From Isohypsibius dastychi (Eukaryota; Tardigrada; Eutardigrada; Parachela; Isohypsibiidae): a DNA stretch of 15,121 bases. Both the position numbers and the translations under genes were made by a program. The DNA lies in NCBI GenBank assembly GCA_034696485.1, contig JAQIWT010000789.1, forward strand, positions 1 to 15,121. Direction: 5' to 3'. Below the pieces are notes generated by a model. The model did no database searches. It was not told the DNA's origin and worked only from the letters and a program-made list of their open reading frames with translations. How positions within the stretch are numbered: the first letter of the stretch is position 1; each line of letters begins with the position of its first letter. This document shows positions 1 to 8,604 of the stretch, piece after piece.

Positions 1-130
1 CTATCGCTTAGGTAGACCGATGGAGCGGGTCGTATAGCACACTTGCCCATTGGTGAACTTTCCGACTCGTGTGATCTCTTCTCACATTAAGGTCACGTTA
101 GCACAATAGTATTTCATTCTTTCTCGGCTA

Positions 131-288
131 CCAGGAGAATTCAATATTCGAACAATGCTGTTTACAGCTTTTTAATTCGAACAATGCGATTTCTCAGTCG
201 GTATCCTAGATCACCCCACTTTAATAATTTTGTACCGTGCAGTTTTTTTTTGTCTTTTTAATGAGCTATGAACCAACTAGATGGCACC
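131..288 (+). repeat. left terminal inverted repeat of E1
   Basis: Inverted copy of 595-750, starting CCAGGAGAATTC. It holds two copies of TTCGAACAATGC 29 bp apart, and a T9 tract that is T7 in the partner arm. Confidence 0.88.
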
Positions 289-594
289 TCCCGTTGAAGC
301 TCCGCGAATTCCCAAAAAACAGCAGTCAGACTCGATTCCCTCTATGGCAGTTCTAACCATAACACTGTTATGGTACCCGCAGTGTCGGTTGCAGCGTTTC
401 CTTCAGCTGAAAAATTCTCTTCTTCGACCTTATTTGGCCAGGATGGGAAGGTGGGAAGTCAAGGATATTGAAGACGACTTCGGTCGTGAAGAGAAAGCCT
501 TTCAAAGCGTCGTCGACTAAAATTGGTTGGAATTGCTGTAGAGGAAACCGAGTTTTACTGTTGTTTTTTGAAAATTCGCTGACTCTCAACGAAA

Positions 595-750
595 GGTGCC
601 ATCTAGTTGATTCATAGCTCATTAAAAAGACAAAAAAACTGCACGTTACAAAATTATTAAAGTGGGGTGATCTGAAATACCGACTGAGAAATCGCATTGT
701 TCGAATTAAGAAGCTGTAAACAGCATTGTTCGAATATTGAATTCTCCTGG
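595..750 (-). repeat. right terminal inverted repeat of E1
   Basis: Inverted copy of 131-288, ending in CTCCTGG directly before the TA at 751-752. The few differences from the left arm suggest a fairly recent insertion or arm homogenisation. Confidence 0.88.
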
Positions 751-764
751 TAGTGCTTTAACGC

Positions 765-890
765 AGAACTCAGAACTCAGAATTCAGAACTCAGAACTCA
801 GAATTCAGAACTCAGAACTCAGAATTCAGAACTCAGAACTCAGAACTCAGAATTCAGAACTCAAAACTCAGAACTCAGAACTCAGAACTC
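765..890 (+). repeat. 7-bp tandem array, 18 units
   Basis: Eighteen contiguous 7-bp units, mostly AGAACTC with interspersed AGAATTC and one AAAACTC. The first part follows a higher-order 21-bp pattern (C-type, C-type, T-type), so the array probably grew in 21-bp steps. Confidence 0.93.
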
Positions 891-1323
891 TAAACGAAAT
901 ATCCTCAAAAAACCATAGACCAGTTTGTTTCTTGACCGCCTGCGCCAGACAAACTGTCTCCCTACCCATTACCAGCGTGAAGAAACTTTCAAAAACTTCT
1001 GAAATAATCTAAAACATTTTATTTTTCCGAAGTCGGTTTTGCCCAGTACTGAAATCTATAGTTACGATGTCATGAATTACTGTAAGAAATACCGGTCCGT
1101 TGACCACAGAAGATTTCTTTTTCTCCGCTGCCTGTTCGGTGGGTATAGATGGTAAAACCACTTGAGTGGGGGCGTAATTCTCATTTTGGCAAATGTTGGT
1201 CTGTTGATCCCGCATGGCTCAATTCAAGCCTCGTGAACAAACGTAAAGATGTGAAGTTTGGCTTGGGTTGGGTGCTTTATAGCCCCCTCCCTCCTTGTAG
1301 GGGGGAGGGGAAGACAGAGGTCT

Positions 1324-1358
1324 GAGTTCTGAATTCTGAATTCTGAGTTCTGAGTTCT
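1324..1358 (-). repeat. inverted 7-bp tandem array, 5 units
   Basis: Five units of GAGTTCT/GAATTCT, the reverse complement of the 765-890 unit, directly inside the right end of E2. A sixth degenerate unit precedes it. Confidence 0.9.
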
Positions 1359-1429
1359 GCGTTAAAGCACTAGCCTTCTTTCTCTAAGCAGAATCTGCTA
1401 TTCGCAGTTGCATATGCCCTCTGATAAGG

Positions 1430-3590
1430 TTAATAACGCAATTTCCAGCAACCAGATTCCCCGGCCCTTCTGGGATTCTCGATTTCAGCTCGCATAAGCA
1501 CTTGAAGCCAATCACATTTAGTGTGATTCATATTGAAGTCTATAGACTCACAGTAACGTGATACCTGACGTCACTTGACGATATCGCCAAGTGAACAACA
1601 GATCTGAACTAACCTAGCTTTCTCAAGAAGAACTTGAACGTAGTCGCATTGACGAGCAAACCAAACGCCACAACACCAGCAGAGAAAAACGCGATTCTTC
1701 CTGCAGCGCCTTTCGATAAAATGTACTCGTTTTCGGCTGCTAGGATTCCCAGTGACAATGTCAGTGCCCCACGAAATCCACCCCAGATTAGAACAAACAT
1801 GTGAGGCCAGGTAAATACTTTGTGTCCCATCCCAAATCTGCACAGGATTGGTTGCAAAAGTGAAAATACCACGGCTCTGTAGGACGACATTTTCCATCAA
1901 TTACGTAAGAATTTGGTAACTTTACTGTACCTTACAAGGTATATGACGACACTGACAGCAAGGAGCATGCCCCATTCTTCTGTGCTAAAATCTGCATTAG
2001 CGGTTTGCACCATTATTACTCCAAATATGCTAAAAATTAATGTATCCGCGCCAATCGATAAAATCTCCCAAATTCTGAAATTTGCGTGATGAATTCATAA
2101 GAAATTCAGGACATCGTTCAACCAGCCGTTACTTGTGAATCAGTTCTTCCACCTCTGCTGTCATACTCGCACGATGAGAACTCATCCATAAACCAAGCAC
2201 AACCAGGGATAACGCTCCACTCACTTTGAATGGTACGTCCGCACACCAAAATGTCACGTAAGGCGCGCTTACTATCAGGAGCACCTCTGTTTCCCACATA
2301 TTTGTTAGATACGACAGCGCTGTAGTCACCAAAAATCCAACAAGTAATCCTTTTCGCGAAAATTATTCATCAAGCTGATTTCCAGGAGACTGTCCTTTCT
2401 TACCCCACGCTGGACCACCCAGAATCTGCTGTGCAACTACCCCAGCCTCCACCCAGCCGTTTGCCGTGACATTCGCCAGTTCACCCGTTGTTTCCATATG
2501 AATCGCAAAGCGTGTGAAGAGGTTGTAGAGCACCACAGATGAAGCGTCGCTCATGAGTGAAGTTCCCTCTAGCACCATGTTAACGCTTTTGACAGCATTA
2601 CCTGCCTAACTTCAATGAAGGTATATTCACAATAACACAGGAATGTCTCACCTGACTCTTTCAGAATAATGATGGCAGCAACTGGATCACTCGCACTAAC
2701 TATTGCGGAGAATATGAAAGATGTCCCGTAATCCCATGAGAAAACAAATTTGCTAAATAAAGCGACGGCTGTCAAGCACATCCCTGGGTAGAAAAATATA
2801 ACGTTCCAACTTTTGAAATCAGTGAAATTGGCTGGAATACCTCACCCATCCCAAACGTTCCGATTATTATCATATGTGGAAACAACTTGAAGAACAAGTG
2901 TGTCTGCATGGCATATGCAGCTTCGTAAATCATGATCGGGAAGAAAATCAGCATGATTGCATCTGGACTGGCGGCAGATAGCTTGATAAAGAACGTAGTT
3001 TCCTTGTGTCTCATTGCAATGAGACCATACAGACATCCCAGAAGAATCACAAAGACGGGATATGGTACAACAATGTAGTGGTGTATATACTTGAACACAA
3101 CTCGTGCAATAGCAGCAATGATTAACGTTATCGTCACATAGAATATCTCAGGAGCGTGGTGTTTGTGGAAATCATCGTCATGTGTTTTGGGGGCCTTATG
3201 GGGATCAGCCGCATGGTGATTCGTAGTGAGCTGGGTCACTAAATGCGCGTCATGAGTATCTACTGGCGCAGCCGTCACGGCAGCATCCGCCACGGGTAAT
3301 GATCCATCAGAGCGAGGAAATCGCGGTCTGAAGAAGAAAGGATCTAGGAGAAAGAGACCGGTTTGGAAGACTCACAATTCTTGAACAGACCGTTTGGCAA
3401 TGAGTCTTAAGAAGTATGAACTACCTGCGTGGCTGTGACCTCCAGAATAACTATATGATTTAATGGACCGAAGAACGCTTGCATGAGCATTACCAATATC
3501 ATGGCCAACTGACAGGTAATTATGGCTGAGCGGACTGACACATTGCCAGGAACTGAACAGTACGCATGATTCCAGGAACCAGAAAAGCAT
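1430..3590 (-). CDS. Na+/H+ exchanger, SLC9 family (SLC9C/SOS1-like), ends uncertain
   Basis: Membrane cation/proton antiporter. Inferred exons: 3590-3376, 3327-2846, 2783-2652, 2601-2404, 2349-2133, 2074-1931, 1876-1614, and tentatively 1539-1430 (stop 1430-1432). Introns are 48-74 nt and all phases match. Numbered from ATG 3588-3590, a His-rich N-terminus (nine His in residues 97-129) precedes the first membrane helix near residue 132. Exchanger landmarks follow in order: FFPIMIYEAAYAM (inner helix), SASDPVAA with Asp265, EGTSLMSD with Asp295, and WGGFRGA with Arg498. The overall pattern resembles sperm-type SLC9C or plant SOS1 more than SLC9A1. The final 36 residues are weakly supported. 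No voltage-sensor or cyclic-nucleotide-binding region is visible, so a C-terminal part may lie beyond the left edge or be absent. The first exon is also uncertain, but the 3327 exon has no usable ATG, so an upstream exon must exist. The gene lies 193 nt downstream of the coiled-coil gene on the same strand. Confidence 0.85.
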
Positions 3591-3783
3591 TCTTATGAGA
3601 ACGGTACATGACTTTGTGTTGCTTTTGCCGCAGTTTCCTGGACGACTACATACACGGGGGAACGGAAGGGTAACGCAGTAGTTTCCAAAACATCAATGTT
3701 CTAGCATTCATACTCTAACGCCTTAAACGCGTGCTTTATCAAGCTGAACGGCTTTGTACGATATTCTATCGTTTTTGCACCAT
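3591..3783 (-). other. short intergenic spacer
   Basis: This 193-nt gap separates the stop of the coiled-coil gene from the first proposed ATG of the exchanger. It must hold the 3' end of one gene and the promoter of the other, unless the two are co-transcribed. I see no TATA-like box. The only recognisable signal is the GATAAA listed separately. Confidence 0.5.
3735..3740 (-). terminator. GATAAA, possible variant poly(A) signal of the coiled-coil gene
   Basis: GATAAA reads on the minus strand about 45 nt after the stop at 3784. GATAAA is a known minor variant of AATAAA. No AATAAA occurs in the spacer, and the tubby gene has GATAAA at a similar distance. Confidence 0.4.
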
Positions 3784-6700
3784 CTAGCCAAACTTATACC
3801 GAGAATTCATCTTAAACCCAAGTAACTTGTTCAGGCTTGCGGTTGGTCGCCCTAACGTCGTGTTTTGCTTTAACGCTCTCTCATATTTCCATAGAAACTT
3901 GTCGAACCCGGTCAATTCGCGATCTACAATGGTTTTCAGCTTGTTGGAGCCTTGAGCAAACTCCAGCGACAGCTCCGCAAACCTCTGATCCTGCTTTTCG
4001 AACGGCAATGCGCGGATTTTCTCAACCGATGGCAGGAATATACGTTTCAAGGTTTTTGAAGCTGGAGCAATTTTGATGAAAGTGGAAGCCATGTATGAGT
4101 TGAAATCATGGAGACTCAAAAACTGATCGAGAGTTTCACGTTCCATCCTCAGCTTTCCGCAGTTAGATGTCAGGGCACGACGAGATAGAAACCATTTGAA
4201 AAAATCGATCATTTTGTCTGAAGACCATTGGTCGTTCACCACGTGGTATTCGGGAACAAATGAGCTGTCCACCTCATTTACTTCCCTTGGCTTATCCATG
4301 TGCTCCTCTATAAGGCTGTGGAGTCGATCGATAAAGTGGTCGAGTTTTTCCCCCAGGTCTTCTTTTAAACACTGGCTGACTGTATCATTCTCGTAAAACA
4401 TCCGCAGAAATTTCTCAACAAAGTCTCTGTTGAAGTCGTCCACCGGTTGACCGTAATCGAGGTTGCCACTCAGTTCAACTAGGATTTCTAACGTTTCTGG
4501 TTTCGTCGACAAGATATCATAAATGTATTGGTTCGCGCTCGACAAGACCTCCATATTTGAGTATCCAGCTGTGTCGCAAATTCCAAGTTTACACTGTCCC
4601 GTGACACTTGCCTCAGCAGTGAGACCCATAGGAGTTTGCGAAAATATTCGCGGTGGCTTCACTGGTGTATCTGGTTGCTCTCGTTCCAATGCCTCTGACA
4701 AATTTGAAGACACTGAAGTTGATTGACTCAGTGACTGTGGTTCAATGCACTCATTGAACGAAGATGTCGGTAGAGGGCCAACGAACTCCAGCAGTGATTG
4801 CGATTCACCGTCGGAGATCGTATTCACATTTGAAGTGTTGAGGCCAGGGTTTTCTGAACGAACAGGGAGTTCTGCTTTCACTCTTTTTCGAGGCTGCGGT
4901 ATCGGAAGAACTGCTGGCTTAAGACACATATCCGTCTTTTCCTGAAAAGAGCTCACTTCCGTTGTCTGAGTCGCTTTCGACCGGTAGGAACGTATTTCCG
5001 TCTGAGCGAACTTTATCTCGACATCAATCGATTCTGTTTGTGCAGTTCCAACCGTGCGCTCGATTACCGTTTGATTGTTTACGCTGCGGACGTACGGACT
5101 GGCTTGGGATGACACATTTCGGAGCTCAGTTGGTGATTCGGCTTGAACCAGCTTCGAACTCGTCGCAATTTGATAAAAATCTCGAAGCTGCTGGCCTGAC
5201 TCAAGGTCATACCCGTGCTGGAAACTAACAGATGTCTGGGTCCACATCACTTTGACTTCAGTAGCAGATGTCATCTGCCCAGCTTCAGCCATTGTTGGCT
5301 GCTGTCTTTGCTCACGCTCTTGCAGAGCTTTGATCTGAAGCTCTAACTCATCGATTTCTCTTGATTTTTGATCTAGGATACGTTCCAGTTTCTGCTCAGC
5401 TAGGGACTTCAGTGAATGCGCCTGGGTGATGCTGTGGTTGAGGCCTTCTTCTTGCTTCAAAAGCTGATCCATCTTGATTTTGACGAACTCGTATTGTTCT
5501 CCTTTCTGTGCTAGTCTAGTCAGAGACTCTCTCAGCTTCATATCCAAATTTACTTTGAGAAGGTCGAGTTCTTGCTGATGTTTTGTAACAGTTCTTGTCA
5601 GCTGATCTTGAAGATCAAGGATCTGGTTCTCAGCGTGGCTTTTGTCAATCTGCAATCCGTGTAACCGTTGCATGAGTGCATCCTTTCCAAACTCCATTGC
5701 ACGAATAATGTTTTCTCTCTCTTCTAAAACTGTTTTAAGGTGGCTTATCATGTCAGAACTAACACTGGTGTTCGCGCTGGAGACATTATTCAGATCACCA
5801 TTCTCACGAGATCCACGATTGCTTCTGAAGGTCGCAGCATTTTCTTGAGATGATTTAAGCAAAGCTTCGGTGTCCTGCAGTTTCAGCTTGAATCTCTCTT
5901 TTTCGTTCGTTTCTTGTCGTAGATTAGTGAGTAGAGTTTGGTTTAGCGAAGTCTGACTTTTACACTCTTCTAAGTGTGCTTTCAGCAGATCTCTTTCTTT
6001 CCCAGTTTCGACCAGTTTTGTTTTTGATTCCAACAGTTCTTTTCCCAAAAGTTCTAGGTCCATACGCAGCTTTTCATGAATTCCTTCGAAACGAACATCG
6101 TTCTCAGCGGCGTTGGTTTTGTTAGCTGATTGATCGAGGCTCGTGATCTCAGACATAGTATGTGATGGTTCCGCTTCAGGTCTGGGTTCCATGGCTAAAT
6201 CTTTGGTTGCACGGGATTTCTGAACAAGTTCTGCCTTGCACTTTGAGAGTTCTGCTGTCAGTTCTTCAACCACATTTTGGAGTTCTTTCCGTTGTTTCTT
6301 AAGCTCTTGGACATCCGAATGTAGTTCATTGTTGTCGCAGATTGAAGCATTCAGTCCTGCTTGCAGCTGCCGTAAAACCATATCTTTTTCGTTTCCTGCT
6401 CGTCTGTCGCAATCTTCTTTTCTAGCACCTTCGAGAATCGCCATCCGCTGCAAGAATATATGTTTTTCGTTCCCCAGCTTATGGACGACATTGTCCTGCG
6501 TTTCGTTGAGCAAAAGCAATCCCGCTATCTTGTCGTTAAGATTTCGTTTTGACTTCTCTAAAGCTCCAATAACCTCATCACGATCCTGAGTTTCTTTTGT
6601 CATTTTAGCAGTCTCCTTTGTCAACTCGGCCCGCTCCGATACCCAGCTTTTTGCTTTGTTTTGGTGCAAGCAGAGATCTTCGGACAATCCACTGAGTTTA

Positions 6701-8376
6701 ATTTTAAGTAGCTCGTTTTCTTTCGTGACGTTTTCTATCTTCTTTTCTTTGTCCGTGATGTCGCACCTTACATTATCATTTAAATAATTGTAATCTTTCC
6801 TGATTACGTCAAGCTTTTCTGTGGTTTTCTGTAATGCTTCTTGCAGTAATTCAGCCTTCCGATCAGAGGCGGCCAGCTGTTGATCCCTCGTCAGGATCTC
6901 CTTTAACAGCCGTTTGAAACCATTCTGCTGGTTAAACAGGTGTCTCTGGAGAATCTCTTTCTTTGTGGAGATTTTGTCAAGTAGATCTTGATATCTACTG
7001 AATCTGGTATCTGTATGTGCCGTGTACCGGCCAATCGTGCCAGATAATTCGGTGCTGCAGTTTTCGTGCAGATCCGTTATGGTTCTGAACAGAGCCTGGT
7101 TTTTCCGACTTTCGCAACATGTGCCATCTCCAGATGCACATTCTTCTTTTTGCGACCCCCCAAGCAGAGTTTCCGACTTTGATAAAACACATTTCTGGTC
7201 ACTCGACCCAGTAATTGACGTACCACTGCAGACAGCAACAGCATCTGTTTGAGTTTCTGCATCTGCTAATTGTAGCTCAGCGTCACCATTGACTGAACTA
7301 TCATCTGCGAAAGAAATCAACTGAGGCTCATAGTCGAATTTTTGTAGCCAGAAGGCAAATGAAGTGTTTGAAACACGGAATGACATGTTCAACTCAAAAG
7401 ATCAGAATACGTGTTACTCATCTTGTCGTTGGTTGGACCCATAGACAGTGACCCATAGAACGTTCGAAGTGAAAAGTGGCATGTACCTTCAAACAGTGGG
7501 GTTACGTAATCCACCCGCTGCTGTAGATACTCCAAGTATTCGATTTGTACATTGAATTTAGACAGAACCTGAGCGTTAAACGCGGAGATCATTTGCTTAT
7601 GATACGACAAAAGGAAAACATCGCGAGTGGCATTCCGTCCGATGAGTTCGATTATCGATGCTAGCACAGCAATGGTCCGACCTGTCCGAACTGATAGGTC
7701 TTGAAAATCCTGTTGGCTACACATCCGTTGTTTGTGAAGATATTCTTGCATGTTGGAAAGGTATAAATCCATTTGCTCAACTTGTTCATTTCTTCCATGA
7801 CTGCTGCAGATGTACCGATAATTACTCAGCAAAGCCACCAAGTATCGTGGAAGCTGATGATGAAAACAGCCAATTGGATTTTTGGGTATGGGTGCCAAAA
7901 TGAACTGACCTGAAGCTGTAAAATTTCATTCAGCTCTGCCACGACGATCAAAACCAGATTGCAGTATGCAGGCCTCTCAGAGGGCTGTCGTAAATTAGCG
8001 ACAGATACCACATCAACGTGGTCAATATTTGCAGTCTTGTGAATCTTCTCACTGCGGGCCAATAAGCGCTTAGGGTTAGATTCGGATGTGGTGGAGGATG
8101 GCGAGGAAGCATTTTTGATTTCGTTGATGTCATGCGCAATTGAGATGACATTCGAACCACACTTCGATTTCTCCTCGTCGGTGTCCCATTCAGAAGAGTC
8201 GGTGATTACATTCACATCCAAACCTCGCACATCAATGCTGGAGGAGCTGTGTGACGCCTTCACATCGAGAAGTACTTCTGAACAGAGAAGACCAACAGTA
8301 ACGCAGTTGTAGTCAAAATATTTCACAACAGACGAAACTCACTCTGTTTTCTAAAAGCATTTTTCAAAGTATTCAT
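3784..8376 (-). CDS. large coiled-coil protein, unknown family, with TQT motif cluster
   Basis: Unrecognised 1429-residue protein. Inferred exons: 8376-8343, 8277-7910, 7853-7487, 7304-3784, with introns of 65, 56 and 182 nt. Junctions use AGA/GTGAGT, CAG/GTCAGT and AAG/GTACAT donors and TTCAG, ATCAG and CGCAG acceptors, and all phases match. ATG 8374-8376 is the first in its frame after an upstream stop. The last exon is 3521 nt. Residues 1-130 are Ser/Asp-rich; 135-256 look helical and globular. About 350-925 is a near-continuous heptad coiled coil rich in Glu, Lys, Gln and Leu. From about 940 to 1035 is a disordered stretch with four TQT/AQT-type motifs; a fifth lies at 274-276. These match the core of dynein light chain LC8 sites. 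The last ~230 residues look folded and are not recognised. A centrosomal or flagellar scaffold is plausible but is inference. The long frame could be misread as starting at 7386, but that region fits an intron. Confidence 0.82.
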
Positions 8377-8604
8377 AATTTTCCATTGCGGTATTCATGA
8401 GGTGAGTATCCTTTTTGTTTTCATAATACAGTCAGAATGCACACGGTTTATACACTCGCTCATTCGAAAAAGATTTGTGGTTCGACACGACACCATGACA
8501 ACAGTTTCAACACAAAACTGCGTTGAGTACAAAACATTGAAGTTTATCAGCAAATTTCAATCGAGATCAAATCTTCTCTTAAACGCACGCAGCGAAGCAG
8601 GGAG
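8377..8604. other. short intergenic spacer
   Basis: This 228-nt gap lies between the tubby stop (8605-8607) and the coiled-coil start (8376). It has a possible GATAAA poly(A) signal but no clear promoter box. Open stretches on the plus strand here look like chance. Confidence 0.5.
8543..8548 (-). terminator. GATAAA, possible variant poly(A) signal of the tubby gene
   Basis: GATAAA on the minus strand, 57 nt after the tubby-gene stop. No canonical AATAAA is closer. Confidence 0.4.

Larger units (their letters stand above)
131..750. mobile_element. MITE-like element E1 with ~157-bp terminal inverted repeats
   Basis: The left arm (131-288) and right arm (595-750) are inverted copies. They differ by about six substitutions and a T-tract length change. 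The outermost bases CCAGGAGAATTC and GAATTCTCCTGG are flanked by TA on both sides (129-130 and 751-752), the duplication expected of Tc1/mariner-type insertion. Within each arm the 12-mer TTCGAACAATGC occurs twice as a direct repeat (147-158 and 176-187 on the left), a plausible transposase-binding arrangement. The interior (289-594) has short open stretches but I recognise no transposase, so it looks non-autonomous. The superfamily assignment rests only on the TA flanks and arm structure. Confidence 0.82.
753..1370. mobile_element. MITE-like element E2, abutting E1, with minisatellite arms
   Basis: The element starts with GTGCTTTAACGC (753-764) and ends with its inverse GCGTTAAAGCAC (1359-1370). 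TA flanks both ends (751-752 and 1371-1372). Just inside each end lies an array of a 7-bp unit (AGAACTC/AGAATTC), direct on the left and inverted on the right. This gives about 34 bp of perfect terminal inverted repeat and longer imperfect pairing. The interior (891-1316) shows no convincing gene; its minus-strand open stretch at 1009-1215 resembles nothing I know. E2 is 618 bp, close to the 620 bp of E1, but its termini differ. Confidence 0.7.

Noticed and set aside
281-697. Open stretches on both strands inside E1 as possible transposase remnants
   Set aside because: They overlap the inverted arms, and no DDE or DNA-binding motif is visible. Chance frames are the simpler reading.
1009-1215. 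Minus-strand open stretch as a C-terminal exon of the exchanger
   Set aside because: It lies inside E2, is bounded by stops without good splice sites, and shows no similarity to exchanger tails.
4196-6589. Several plus-strand open stretches opposite the coiled-coil gene
   Set aside because: Mirror frames of a Glu/Lys/Leu-rich coding exon often stay open. They are Ser/Phe-rich with no domain signature.
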